This document shows positions 1 to 8,649 of a stretch of 64,000 nt of DNA, one piece after another. This DNA comes from Mixta calida (GTDB taxonomy: Bacteria > Pseudomonadota > Gammaproteobacteria > Enterobacterales > Enterobacteriaceae). The notes below the pieces were generated by a model that saw nothing but the letters and a program-made list of their open reading frames with translations, did no database searches and had not been told where the DNA came from. The position numbers and the translations under genes were made by a program. The DNA lies in the NCBI RefSeq assembly GCF_002953215.1, contig NZ_CP026378.1, positions 1,470,540 to 1,534,539 of the forward strand. The letters are read 5' to 3'. Positions within the stretch are counted from its first letter, which is position 1. Every line of letters begins with the position of its first letter.

Positions 1-486
1 CATTATGGGCGTTGGCCTCAACACGATTTTACGTCACTTAAAAAACTCAGGCCGCAGTCGGTAACCTCGCGCATACAGCCGGGCAGTGACGTCATCGTCT
101 GCGCGGAAATGGACGAACAGTGGGGCTATGTCGGGGCTAAATCGCGCCAGCGCTGGCTGTTTTACGCGTATGACAGGCTCCGGAAGACGGTTGTTGCGCA
201 CGTATTCGGTGAACGCACTATGGCGACGCTGGGTCGTCTTATGAGCCTGCTGTCACCCTTTGACGTGGTGATATGGATGACGGATGGCTGGCCGCTGTAT
301 GAATCCCGCCTGAAGGGAAAGCTGCACGTAATCAGCAAGCGATATACGCAGCGAATTGAGCGGCATAACCTGAATCTGAGGCAGCACCTGGCACGGCTGG
401 GACGGAAGTCGCTGTCGTTCTCAAAATCGGTGGAGCTGCATGATAAAGTCATCGGGCATTATCTGAACATAAAACACTATCAATAA
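1..486 (+). CDS. insB: IS1 transposase InsB, 5'-partial
   Basis: C-terminal 161 residues of the 167-aa InsB of IS1; the first six codons lie off the window. The A6C slippery heptamer at 40-46, used in IS1 for -1 frameshifting from insA to make the InsAB' transposase, is intact. Conserved catalytic-domain stretches are present ([18 protein letters not shown], and the Arg/His-rich C-terminus ending in NIKHYQ). The protein is the same as InsB of the complete copy over this range. It is probably part of an intact element, but only part can be seen. Confidence 0.95.
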   Translation, partial: HYGRWPQHDFTSLKKLRPQSVTSRIQPGSDVIVCAEMDEQWGYVGAKSRQRWLFYAYDRLRKTVVAHVFGERTMATLGRLMSLLSPFDVVIWMTDGWPLYESRLKGKLHVISKRYTQRIERHNLNLRQHLARLGRKSLSFSKSVELHDKVIGHYLNIKHYQ

Positions 487-501
487 GTTGGGACCATTAC
501 C
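1..501 (+). mobile_element. IS1, right-hand 501 bp (copy A, cut by window edge)
   Basis: Base 1 corresponds to base 12449 of the complete IS1 copy at 12182-12949, so about 267 bp of this copy lie left of the window. The two copies differ at only five places over the shared 501 bp: 129, 444 and three adjacent bases at 492-494 inside the right terminal inverted repeat. The element ends at 501 (…CATTACC). The next nine bases, TGCGCCGAA, do not match either flank of the other copy. It lies in the same orientation as copy B, so the two copies form direct repeats around 502-12181. Confidence 0.97.
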
Positions 502-2761
502 TGCGCCGAACGGAGAGACGCGATACAGCGTTCTGAATGGAAATAAACGTCTCGAACCTTTTGAGCAGTGGGCAGGCAAAAAAATCCTGAAAAGTTTGGC
601 CATGCAGCTTGAACAGACAGGCGGCAAGGCTGTTAGCCGACTGATCAGCGCAAATGGAGAGGCTATGCTGATCAGTGCAGCCTGGATCTCTACGGGGGGA
701 GACCTCAGCGTAAAACCCATGGCAGGCCCGCCTTCCATGATGATTTTCGCGGATAAACTGACGGATAAAAAACTCACTGAGGCCGGACTGGAATATGGCA
801 TCGAAAACGTTCATGTCAGCAAGACGCCCTTCAAAGCCTTTCCCGAAAATAGTCTGACGTTGCCCGCAACCGGGGGAAGCGTCACTTTTGTCTGGCGCAG
901 TGCGGAACCCGGCGCAGCGCTTTTGTCCACTCTGCTACCCCTGATTGTTTTACTGATGCTGGGTACATTTTTCACCGCCTTTTTACTGATGCGAAATGCG
1001 TTTCGTAAGGCCCGCATTAGTGATGAAAACGCTTTCCTGCTTGAGCAGAGTCGGCTGGCGCTATCTGCCAGCGAGATCCGATTCAGGGATATGGCTGAAA
1101 CGACCACGGACTGGCTCTGGGAAGCGGATGAACATCAAAGATTGATTTGGATTTCCGATCGCTTTCCTGCGCTTACTGGCTATCAGATAACAGACTGGAC
1201 GGGAAAACGCGTCAGCGATTTTTTACTGAAGGATGAAAAGGTGTCCTTACAGCTGGCTGAGCTGCTCATGACGGGAGGCAACCTCCGGTTACGTGAATGC
1301 CGTTACCTGTCCGCGCAGCAGCGTACCCGCTACTGCAACCTGACCGTCAGGCGCGTTACCTTTTCCGGAGGAAAACTCGGGTACCGCGGTACAGCGACGG
1401 ATGTGACGCTGGAGGTTGAAGCGAATGCACGCGTCCATTATCTGTCGCATTATGATGAACTTACCGGCTTACCTAACCGGGTACAAATGAAAGAGTTTCT
1501 TAACGGTAAGCTGGATGCGTTGCCCGATCCTGAATGTGCGCTGACAATGATTATGCTCGATTTGGATAAATTCAAACCGGTCAACGATCTGTATGGTCAT
1601 GCGACCGGAGATAAAGTGCTGCATGAAGTCTCCGGTCGCCTGCGCCATTGTATCGATGAGATGGGTCTCGTGGCCCGTCTGGGAGGAGATGAGTTCACTA
1701 TCCTGTTGCCGGATATCCAAAACAGAAAGAGTGTGGAGGATCTGTGCAGGCGTATCGTCAATGAAATTAGCCGTCCCTTCCTTGTGAATGGAACTGAAAT
1801 TTTTATCGGGGCGAGCCTTGGAATTGCTTTTGCGCCACATGACACCAGCAATGCCAGTGACCTGCTTCGCTTTGCTGACATTGCGCTTTATAGTGCAAAG
1901 AGTGCTGGACGTAACAACTGGGTCTTTTACCAAAGGGATATGGGCGAAAAAATCGTGCAGCGCCGCGAAATGGAACACGAATTACGTGAGGCTATTCAGA
2001 ACGATCAGCTGTGTCTTGTTTATCAACCCCGTTATGACGTGAAACTGGCTCGGGTAAGTGCAGTAGAAGCGTTGGTAAGATGGCGGCATCCCCGCCACGG
2101 CACATTGATGCCAAATCAATTTATCCCCATGGCTGAAGAGACCGGGCTGATTTATGCGCTCAGTGACTGGGTTCTGCTCAAGGCCTGCAGGGATACGCTC
2201 CGCTGTCTGCCGCATATGTCTGTCTCCGTAAACATATCCGCTTCCGAGCTCCAGGATAAAGGCTTCTTTAAGCGCATTCTTTCCGTACTGGAACAAACCG
2301 GGCTGGAAGGTCATCGGCTTGAAATCGAGGTGACGGAAAATGCAGCGCTTCATAATCCCGAACAGACGCAGCAGGTCATGCAGCAGATTAAAGCGCTCGG
2401 CGTGAGAATACTGATTGATGATTTTGGAACCGGATACGCTTCCCTGAGCTACCTAAGGTCATTTCCTTTTGACGGTATTAAGCTGGATAAATCCTTTATC
2501 TTTCCCATGACGGACTCTTCCCAGGCCCGTCTGATTGTCGAAAATATGATAGGACTGGGAAAAGCGTATGCGCTTAACGTTACCGCAGAAGGAGTAGAAA
2601 CGCCGCTCCAGCTTGAGCAACTCACTTATCTGAAGTGCGACAATTTACAGGGTTATTATATTGGCAGGCCGATGAGTATCAGCCAGGTCAGTGAGCAATT
2701 TATCAAGCGTGCAGATGTTATGCTGGCGGCAGGAAGCCTGCCGGAACGTCCAGGCTTATAA
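488..2761 (+). CDS. Membrane GGDEF/EAL cyclic-di-GMP protein, 5' end replaced by IS1
   Basis: Bifunctional-type c-di-GMP turnover protein. Visible from the N-terminus: a periplasmic sensor remnant (about residues 1-140, CHASE4-like), one membrane helix (about 144-168), a PAS domain (about 200-310), a GGDEF domain with intact GGDEF at 399-403, and an EAL domain with intact EAL at 527-529 and DDFGTGYASL further on. Both catalytic signatures are canonical, so cyclase and phosphodiesterase activity are both possible. The frame enters directly from the IS1 right end; the only start codon there is a TTG at 488 inside IS1, just after the insB stop. The native start, first membrane helix and part of the sensor are missing. 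Expression, if any, depends on IS1 or fortuitous signals, so this may be a pseudogene. It converges on a decayed permease and is followed by a large palindrome. Confidence 0.85.
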   Translation: MGPLPAPNGETRYSVLNGNKRLEPFEQWAGKKILKSLAMQLEQTGGKAVSRLISANGEAMLISAAWISTGGDLSVKPMAGPPSMMIFADKLTDKKLTEAGLEYGIENVHVSKTPFKAFPENSLTLPATGGSVTFVWRSAEPGAALLSTLLPLIVLLMLGTFFTAFLLMRNAFRKARISDENAFLLEQSRLALSASEIRFRDMAETTTDWLWEADEHQRLIWISDRFPALTGYQITDWTGKRVSDFLLKDEKVSLQLAELLMTGGNLRLRECRYLSAQQRTRYCNLTVRRVTFSGGKLGYRGTATDVTLEVEANARVHYLSHYDELTGLPNRVQMKEFLNGKLDALPDPECALTMIMLDLDKFKPVNDLYGHATGDKVLHEVSGRLRHCIDEMGLVARLGGDEFTILLPDIQNRKSVEDLCRRIVNEISRPFLVNGTEIFIGASLGIAFAPHDTSNASDLLRFADIALYSAKSAGRNNWVFYQRDMGEKIVQRREMEHELREAIQNDQLCLVYQPRYDVKLARVSAVEALVRWRHPRHGTLMPNQFIPMAEETGLIYALSDWVLLKACRDTLRCLPHMSVSVNISASELQDKGFFKRILSVLEQTGLEGHRLEIEVTENAALHNPEQTQQVMQQIKALGVRILIDDFGTGYASLSYLRSFPFDGIKLDKSFIFPMTDSSQARLIVENMIGLGKAYALNVTAEGVETPLQLEQLTYLKCDNLQGYYIGRPMSISQVSEQFIKRADVMLAAGSLPERPGL

Positions 2762-2768
2762 GCAGCGC

Positions 2769-2809
2769 GCCGTCGCCAGTATGCCGCAGTGCGGCATACT
2801 GGCGACGGC
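2769..2809. repeat. 41-bp near-perfect palindrome, 20-bp arms, 1-nt centre
   Basis: Bases 2769-2788 are the exact reverse complement of 2790-2809, separated by a single G. It sits 8 bp after the GGDEF/EAL stop and 12 bp before the permease remnant that converges on it, so it is placed as a bidirectional terminator, but neither side has a T-tract. The almost absent loop makes it more cruciform-like than a usual terminator. Confidence 0.9.
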
Positions 2810-2820
2810 TGATGCCGATA

Positions 2821-3544
2821 TCACTCCGCAGCGAAACGGCGCTGCCGCTTCCGGATAGTGGCCATGGCGATGGAACCAGTAATCAGCAAGCACCCTGCCT
2901 CGGCAACGCTCATCAGGTCATTGCCCAACAGGAAGCTAATCATGCTTGAAACAATCGCCGTGCTGCTGGAGTTGGCCAGCCGGGTCCAGTGAGTCACCTG
3001 GGTCGCCCCACTGGCGAAGGTGCCAAAAACCATTGTGATGGCTGCGGACCAACCCATGGTTCCTGTTGGTTCGATTTTCGTCATGGCCCGCCAGCCGCCA
3101 GCACGATCAGTTGCAATAAACATCGCCACTATCAGCAAAGCAAACATCAGCGGGACTGGAATACGGGAAAGAACATCCAGGCCTTTATAGCCAACCAGAG
3201 CGGTAATACAAAAAAGAATGCCCAACAACACCATCAAGGGGATGATTAGGGTGGACGGTAAATCCAGAATTTTCACTAAAGAGAGACCGTTGCCGTACCC
3301 CATGCATACCATCCCGGTTCGGCGAAACCGAGTATAAAATCAGCCAGTTTGCTGCCGACCTCCCAAAGCAGAAACGTCCCATCAGAACGGTATTAAGCCC
3401 GCTACGCGCTGCTATCCAGCCCAGCGACGCCGCATACAGAGCCAACAGAAAATTACCTGCCACAGCAATCCACAACAGATTGTGGATAGAGAAAGAGACG
3501 CCTGATTTGCCGCCTGCGAACATCGTGCCGGTAAAAACGTAAAA
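2821..3544 (-). pseudogene. NCS1 (purine/cytosine permease type) transporter remnant
   Basis: Two overlapping reading frames read in order as pieces of a CodB-like nucleobase:cation symporter. The upstream piece (about 3541-3330, residues such as FTGTMFAGGKSGVSF and AARSGLNTVLMGRFCFG) shifts frame near 3310-3340. It continues in the second piece (3312-2821) with typical membrane helices and a TQVTHWTRLANSSS stretch. The product would need about 420 residues; the N-terminus is lost (in-frame stop just upstream of the homologous part) and the last third is missing. At least one frameshift plus both truncations mark it as dead. Family assignment is by recognition of the helix pattern; substrate is unknown. 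Confidence 0.75.
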
Positions 3545-3661
3545 CTAAATAACACCCTGAAATCTGATCGGAATTATTCCCTGACGAGAAGCCCTGCGCG
3601 CAAATTTATTTTTTCAAACTAGACTTTTAATAAAATCATTTACAACACAGGAATCAGTCTG

Positions 3662-4777
3662 ATGAGGAAAAAATTATTTTTTTGTGCGGTATCTGCTTCC
3701 CTGTTTTTAATACAGCCAGCAACGGCTAATACCAAACCAGAAGTTGTCGCCAGTATTAACCCTCCCTATCCGGATCCATCCGGCATTGCGGTTAGCTCCA
3801 GTAATCGAGTGTTTTTAGGTTTTCCCCGACATGCGGATAACCATAACTGGTATTCATTGGCAGAAGTCAAAGGCAATAAGCTGGTGCCTTATCCTGATAA
3901 TACGTTAGGTCTGAAAAATAAACAGGATTATGACCACTGGCTTGTTTCACCTCATGGCATGTATATGGATAAAAATGACGTGCTCTGGGTGCTTGATGAC
4001 GGCAAGATTGCCGGAAATAAAGAGATACCTGAGGGAGCGGCTAAAGTTGTCGCTATCGACACAAAAAGCAATAAGGTTATTCATAATATTGTCATTCATA
4101 AGCCGGTCCTGAATTCAGGTTCTCATTATAATGATTTGCGTGTGGATTTAACACATGGCGATCAGGGGGAAATCTATATTGCAAATTCAGGGTTTGAACA
4201 ACATTATTCACTGGTGATTATTGATATCGCTTCAGGAAAGCAGAGGGAAGTCCTGACAAACCACTATTCGACCTCTCCTGAGCCGGGATATATCGCTTTT
4301 CTTGAAGGTCAGCCCCACCAATATGATTTTAACCACCAAAGCTTTCCTTTGGGAGGCGCAGATGGCGTAAGTTTGAGTCCTGACAGTAAAAAACTGTACT
4401 GGACAGTATTAAACGGGCGCAACCTTTACAGTATTGATACCGCGGTGTTGAGTGATTTTTCTAAAAATGAAAAGGCTATTGAGGCTGCTGTTCATTTCGA
4501 AGGCCAGCATCCTGCTAATGATGGATTGGCGGAAGATTCCGCCGGTAATCTTTACTTTGGCGCTTATGAACAGCAGTCCCTGATTAAAAGAGATGCAAAG
4601 GGAAACTATAGTTTGCTTTCTCATGATGAAAAAAACTATGTATGGCCTGACGGGCTGGCTTACAAAAACGGTTTTCTTTATGCGACCTTAGGGCAATGGA
4701 ATCGACTGGCAGAGCTTAATGATGGCAAGGATCTGAGACGTCCCCCTTATTTGGTTGTTAAAGTGAAAGTCCAATAA
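3662..4777 (+). CDS. Secreted major royal jelly/Yellow-family protein
   Basis: A 371-aa protein with a clear signal peptide (MRKKLFFCAVSASLFLIQ, cleavage near ATA-NT, about residue 23), so periplasmic or exported. The rest fits a bacterial MRJP/Yellow six-bladed propeller, with family-like stretches PHGMYMDKNDVLWVLDDG, GGADGVSLSPDSKKLYW and YVWPDGLAYKNGFLYATLG. Bacterial members are often named L-dopachrome tautomerase-related, and distant SMP-30/gluconolactonase-like propellers share the fold; the substrate is unknown. A lactonase role would suit the gluconate cluster nearby, but that is inference. An AGGA ribosome-binding site lies about 8 bases before the ATG. The gene is AT-rich compared with its surroundings, suggesting a separate origin. 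Confidence 0.75.
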   Translation: MRKKLFFCAVSASLFLIQPATANTKPEVVASINPPYPDPSGIAVSSSNRVFLGFPRHADNHNWYSLAEVKGNKLVPYPDNTLGLKNKQDYDHWLVSPHGMYMDKNDVLWVLDDGKIAGNKEIPEGAAKVVAIDTKSNKVIHNIVIHKPVLNSGSHYNDLRVDLTHGDQGEIYIANSGFEQHYSLVIIDIASGKQREVLTNHYSTSPEPGYIAFLEGQPHQYDFNHQSFPLGGADGVSLSPDSKKLYWTVLNGRNLYSIDTAVLSDFSKNEKAIEAAVHFEGQHPANDGLAEDSAGNLYFGAYEQQSLIKRDAKGNYSLLSHDEKNYVWPDGLAYKNGFLYATLGQWNRLAELNDGKDLRRPPYLVVKVKVQ

Positions 4778-4780
4778 AAA

Positions 4781-4810
4781 CTCAGGCTTCATGAAAAAAT
4801 GAGGCCTGGG
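4781..4810 (+). terminator. Hairpin after the royal-jelly-family gene
   Basis: CAGGCTTCAT pairs with ATGAGGCCTG (one G-T) around a GAAAAA loop, starting 4 bp after the stop. There is no T-run after it, so termination is likely but weak. The remaining bases to 4909 hold only two short inverted repeats (TCGCTT/AAGCGA at 4885-4899; GACCT/AGGTC at 4900-4911) and no gene. Confidence 0.5.
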
Positions 4811-4909
4811 TAATGACTTTGATCATGTTATAAAATTATGCGTCGGGACATTGCCGAATCAGCGTGCGGGATGGCCAGCTGCGTTCGCTTGATAAGCGAG
4901 ACCTCAAGG

Positions 4910-6232
4910 TCATCCGCTATGGCGTGTCTGCTGTCGCATCCCTGATTGCTGAAGGCGTTCGCGTCGCTGCGTTTCTGTCAGGTCACATGCTTTCGGCAGA
5001 GAAATGGCGAGTATCCCGGCAATGATCAGCGAAGCGGCAAGCGCGCAGATTGCCACATTTTGACCATAGAGATAGAGCATTATGCCCACCAGATAAGGGC
5101 CGCAGAATCCGCCGAGGTTGCCGAGACCGTTGATTACGCCGCGTGCGCTACCAGCCACTTCGGGAGTCGCAATCCTTCCCGGAATGGACCAGAACGGACT
5201 GGTTGCCGCCTTGAGGAAAAAGCCGCAAATCACCAGAGCAATATAAGCTGCGATAATATGGTTGCGCAGTATAACGGAGGCCAGCAAGGCTGCGGCGAAG
5301 CAGAATAACGACGCCATTATCCATACACGCCGCTTCCCGCTACGATCGCTGAACAAGGAAATCAGCCAGATACCGGCAATCGTCGCCACGAAAGGCAGCA
5401 CAGCCAGCACACCGACCCCCGCCATATTGGCGCCAGTCAGATTTTTTAAGATACTCGGGAGCCACAGGGTGTAGCCATAATCGCCCGTCTGGTAAAAAAA
5501 GTTTAGCGCTACCAGCTTCATCAGGCCTTTGTTACGGAATACATCTTTCAGCGGCGCACGGCTTACCGGTTGCTGATCGCGCCGCGCTTCGCGCTCGCGT
5601 TGCAGTTCGCGAATCAGGTATTCGCGCTCGCGCTCCGGGAGCCAGCGTGCCTCTTCAGGCCGATCGCTGATGACCAGCCACCACACCAGCAGCACCGCGG
5701 CAGAAAGCAATCCCTCGATAATAAATAGCCAGCGCCAGTCGAAGGCGTTGATAATCCAGCCGGATATCGGCGCAGTAAACATGCCACCCAGCGGCGCAAA
5801 CATCATGACAAACGCGTTGGCACGGCCCAGCTCTTTTTCCGGAAACCAGTTGCTGACCATGGTCAGCACCACGGGCAGCATGCCGCCTTCAGACACGCCA
5901 AGAATAAAGCGCAGCGCCAGCAGTTGATAATGATTAGTGACGAAGCCGGTCGCAATCGAGACCGCCATCCAGGCGGCAAGCGACCAGGCGATAAAACGTT
6001 TACCACTGCCGTTTACCGCAATCCGGCCGCCGGGCACCTGCAAAAACAGATAACCGATAAAGAAGATGCCGCTGGCGATACCCGCCATCTGGCTGCTTAT
6101 CGCCAAATCCTGTTCCATTCCTCCGGGCAAAGCGAAACTGATATTTACCCGATCCATAAAAGAAACAATACAGGTAATCAGAATGGGGGCAATGACACGT
6201 AACCACCGAGTCCCCGGTATTTTATTATCCAT
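4910..6232 (-). CDS. MFS transporter, anion:cation symporter (sugar-acid) family
   Basis: A 440-aa, 12-helix inner-membrane permease. The N-terminal FMDRVNISFALP segment, the RFILGVSEGGMLPV motif and the WRWLFIIEG motif are hallmarks of the ACS family (glucarate, galactonate, 2-ketogluconate and related permeases). It lies 88 bp downstream of a 2-hydroxyacid dehydrogenase on the same strand, in a gluconate/ketogluconate cluster. Proton-coupled uptake of 2-ketogluconate or a related sugar acid (KguT-like) is therefore the best guess; the exact substrate cannot be read from the sequence. AGAGGG precedes the ATG with good spacing. It replaces the IdnT permease of the E. coli idn operon. Confidence 0.8.
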   Translation of the reverse strand: MDNKIPGTRWLRVIAPILITCIVSFMDRVNISFALPGGMEQDLAISSQMAGIASGIFFIGYLFLQVPGGRIAVNGSGKRFIAWSLAAWMAVSIATGFVTNHYQLLALRFILGVSEGGMLPVVLTMVSNWFPEKELGRANAFVMMFAPLGGMFTAPISGWIINAFDWRWLFIIEGLLSAAVLLVWWLVISDRPEEARWLPEREREYLIRELQREREARRDQQPVSRAPLKDVFRNKGLMKLVALNFFYQTGDYGYTLWLPSILKNLTGANMAGVGVLAVLPFVATIAGIWLISLFSDRSGKRRVWIMASLFCFAAALLASVILRNHIIAAYIALVICGFFLKAATSPFWSIPGRIATPEVAGSARGVINGLGNLGGFCGPYLVGIMLYLYGQNVAICALAASLIIAGILAISLPKACDLTETQRRERLQQSGMRQQTRHSG

Positions 6233-6320
6233 ACAGCGCCCTCTGTGAATTTACGGAACGTACGGCGCTAACGATGTTGGTAACAACATCGTGAGTGCCT
6301 GAATAAAAATGAATGCGGGA

Positions 6321-7268
6321 TTAAACAGCGTTGGGTAAGGGGCGCCCTTTAAAAAACGCGTCGACATTAGCAAAAACGACATCGCTCATTTTTTGACGTG
6401 TTTCCGCTGTCGCGCTGCCGACGTGTGGTTGCAATATCACATTATCCAGCGCGATAAGCGCTTCAGGGACATGAGGTTCTTCTTCGAAGACGTCTAACGC
6501 GGCGCCAGCAATGGCTTTACGCTGCAACGCCTGAATCAGGGCGTTTTCATCTACCAGCGTTCCGCGAGCGATATTGACCAACCAGGCGTGCGCCGGCATC
6601 GCCTCAAGAACCGAGGCATCGATCAGTCCACGGTTTGCCGCGCCGCCGGAGGCGGCGACGATCAGGAAATCATTTTCCCGCGCCAGGGTGTAAATGTCCC
6701 CGCACCGGGTATAGGGAAGCTCCGGTTTCGGCGTACAACTGATATAGGATACCGACATATCAAACGCCGTCGCGCGTTGAGCGATCGCGCGGCCGATATT
6801 GCCCATGCCCACGATGCCGACTCGCTTGCCGCTGACCTGGGTGCCGAGCGCGGGAGCTTGCCTGAGCCACTGGCCTTCACGTACGAAGCGATCGCCGAGA
6901 CACAGGCGCCGTGCGCCGCTCAGCAGCAGTCCCATCGCCATGTCAGCAACATCGTTAGTCAGCACGCCGGAAGTGATGGTGACGGCAATATTCGCTTTGC
7001 GAGCATAATCAAGGTCAACGGCGTCAGTACCTACGCCGAAGATCGCAATCAGCCCGATCTGCGGTAATTGTTCCAGTACGGCATTGCTGATACCGACATC
7101 GCCACGCGTGACAACGGCCTGAACGCGCGTCCCCTCGGCGGCAAGCCAGGCCAGCGGTTCATCCTGTTCATACAGACGATGCACCTCAAAGGCGGAGCTG
7201 AGACGGTCAAGCAGAGAATCGAGCACCGGGGCAATCAGTAAAATATTCGGGCGGGCTTGTTGCGTCAT
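6321..7268 (-). CDS. D-2-hydroxyacid dehydrogenase, 2-ketogluconate/glyoxylate reductase type
   Basis: A 315-aa NAD(P)-dependent reductase of the D-isomer 2-hydroxyacid dehydrogenase family. The Rossmann motif VGMGNIG is present, and the catalytic Arg235 (NIARGTL), a Glu in the FEEEPH stretch and His282 (QPHVGS) are all in place. Family members of this size (GhrB/TkrA, Pseudomonas KguD) reduce 2-ketogluconate, its 6-phosphate, glyoxylate or hydroxypyruvate. The permease downstream and the idn genes beside it favour ketogluconate. I chose the ATG at 7268 because AAAGGAACG sits just before it; an in-frame start at 7349 lacks a ribosome-binding site and would run through the CRP box. The gene is probably transcribed with the MFS gene from a CRP-dependent promoter. 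Confidence 0.82.
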   Translation of the reverse strand: MTQQARPNILLIAPVLDSLLDRLSSAFEVHRLYEQDEPLAWLAAEGTRVQAVVTRGDVGISNAVLEQLPQIGLIAIFGVGTDAVDLDYARKANIAVTITSGVLTNDVADMAMGLLLSGARRLCLGDRFVREGQWLRQAPALGTQVSGKRVGIVGMGNIGRAIAQRATAFDMSVSYISCTPKPELPYTRCGDIYTLARENDFLIVAASGGAANRGLIDASVLEAMPAHAWLVNIARGTLVDENALIQALQRKAIAGAALDVFEEEPHVPEALIALDNVILQPHVGSATAETRQKMSDVVFANVDAFFKGRPLPNAV

Positions 7269-7334
7269 GAGCGTTCCTTTAATCATTCCGTTACCTGAGA
7301 TGGATACTATTAAAGGCGTTCTGACGTATTTTTT

Positions 7335-7350
7335 TGTGATAAATATCACA
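7335..7350 (-). promoter_or_regulatory. CRP box upstream of the ketogluconate reductase
   Basis: TGTGA-TAAATA-TCACA: both half-sites are perfect with the correct 6-bp spacer. The centre is about 75 bp upstream of the chosen reductase start. A minus-strand -10-like TAGTAT at 7309-7304 is roughly where a class II CRP promoter would need it. Confidence 0.8.
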
Positions 7351-7424
7351 TGAAAAAGTGTTAAGAAACTCTGTTACTGATGGCGTGATCGTGACGGCGA
7401 TTCGGCTATATCGGGTGACACATT

Positions 7425-8417
7425 TCAGATGGTAGCGCCCATCGACAGACGATAATGCAAATCGACCTGCTCGATGGTGGGTTGTTGATGGATCTTTTTA
7501 ATGAGAATTTCTGTGGCGACCTTGCCCATTTCGAAGCGCGGCGTGACCACGCTGGCCAATTGCGGCGTTGTTACCTGCCCGATTTCCAGCCCGTGAAAAC
7601 CTGCGATCGCCATTTGATCGGGGACAAGAATGCCTGCGGCGCGACACTCCTGCAATACGCCAACGGCCAGATCATCATTGGTACAGAGAATGCCATCCAT
7701 ATTGGGATAGATCTGCCGCGCCAGAGTCATCATGCCTGTACCGATGGAAACCGAAGAAATTTTATTCGGCGCTATGCGCCCCGCTGGGAGTCCGGCCGCC
7801 GTCATGGCTTCGCAATAGCCTGCATAGCGTTGTTCATCACGCGTATCGGACATCGAACCAAAATAGATAATGTGTTTTTTACCGCTGGCCAGCAGCATAT
7901 TCGTCATATCCAGACCGGCGCGGTGATTATTGAAGCCTACGCTGATGCGTCCGGGCGTCTGAGTCAGGCCCATCACTTCCGCAATCGGGATGCCTGCAGC
8001 TTTCAGATATTTTTCTGCGCGCACCGTATGCACGGATTCAGTCAGAAGCAATGCCTTAATATTAAAAGCCAATACCGTAGCGATCTTTTCTTCTTCGCGC
8101 TGGCGATCGTAATCGTAATTTACCACCAGCGTCTGATAACCCTGTACGCGGGTAACGGATTCCACACCTGCCAGCAAATCGGCAAAAATCTGATTATGAA
8201 AGGAAGGAATAAGCACGCCGATGCGGGGCAGGGTATTGCCGATCATGGCGGAATTATCGGCGTCAGGCTGGTAGCCAACCTCCGCAATCACTTTCGCGAT
8301 ATGTTCCGCCGTTTCCGCCTTTACTTTTTCCGGCGTGCGTAAATAGCGACTAACCGTCATTTTTGTTACGCCCGCCAGCGTAGCGATATCATGTAACGTT
8401 ATGCGTTGCATTTTCAT
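7425..8417 (-). CDS. idnR: LacI-family regulator IdnR/GntR type
   Basis: A 330-aa regulator with an N-terminal LacI helix-turn-helix (ITLHDIATLAGVTKMTVSRYLR, about residues 6-27). A periplasmic-binding-protein-like sensor domain follows, with the family stretches GVLIPSFHNQIFADLLAGVES, TRDEQRYAGYC and IAGFHGLEIG. It closely resembles E. coli IdnR, which senses 5-ketogluconate/idonate and activates the idn operon. It is divergent from idnO-idnK and upstream of the reductase-permease pair, so it is placed to control both arms. ATG at 8417 is used; a second in-frame ATG lies two codons on. Repeated GTTACC-type half-sites near 8543-8554 and 7289-7294 resemble gluconate operators but are not clear palindromes. 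Confidence 0.88.
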   Translation of the reverse strand: MKMQRITLHDIATLAGVTKMTVSRYLRTPEKVKAETAEHIAKVIAEVGYQPDADNSAMIGNTLPRIGVLIPSFHNQIFADLLAGVESVTRVQGYQTLVVNYDYDRQREEEKIATVLAFNIKALLLTESVHTVRAEKYLKAAGIPIAEVMGLTQTPGRISVGFNNHRAGLDMTNMLLASGKKHIIYFGSMSDTRDEQRYAGYCEAMTAAGLPAGRIAPNKISSVSIGTGMMTLARQIYPNMDGILCTNDDLAVGVLQECRAAGILVPDQMAIAGFHGLEIGQVTTPQLASVVTPRFEMGKVATEILIKKIHQQPTIEQVDLHYRLSMGATI

Positions 8418-8570
8418 TATTCATGTCCGTCAGACGGCGATTCCATCACATTATTATGCCTGCCGGCAGAGGGAAAAGGAATTATTCGCCGATACCGGAT
8501 CCGCCCATTTCGGCTGCCTGACCTGCCACAGTTCACAACAAAGGTAACCGGGTTTTGTAACACGGATTAG

Positions 8571-8613
8571 AGTGACGTCCGTCACAGTTTTATACGCCAT
8601 AAAACCGTGATAT
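8571..8613 (+). promoter_or_regulatory. CRP-dependent (class II) promoter of idnO-idnK
   Basis: AGTGA-CGTCCG-TCACA at 8571-8586 is one base off a perfect CRP site. A -10-like TGATAT lies at 8608-8613, which puts the CRP centre at about -41.5, the class II distance. The idnO start is 37 bp past the -10. Confidence 0.65.
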
Positions 8614-8649
8614 AGGCGTTATGAATGGCAAAACAAGGCAGGTTTGTTG

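Noticed and set aside
8543..8562. GntR/IdnR operator
   Set aside because: GGTAACCGGGTT and nearby TGTAACA contain half-site-like words but do not form a clear palindrome; kept only as a remark under idnR.
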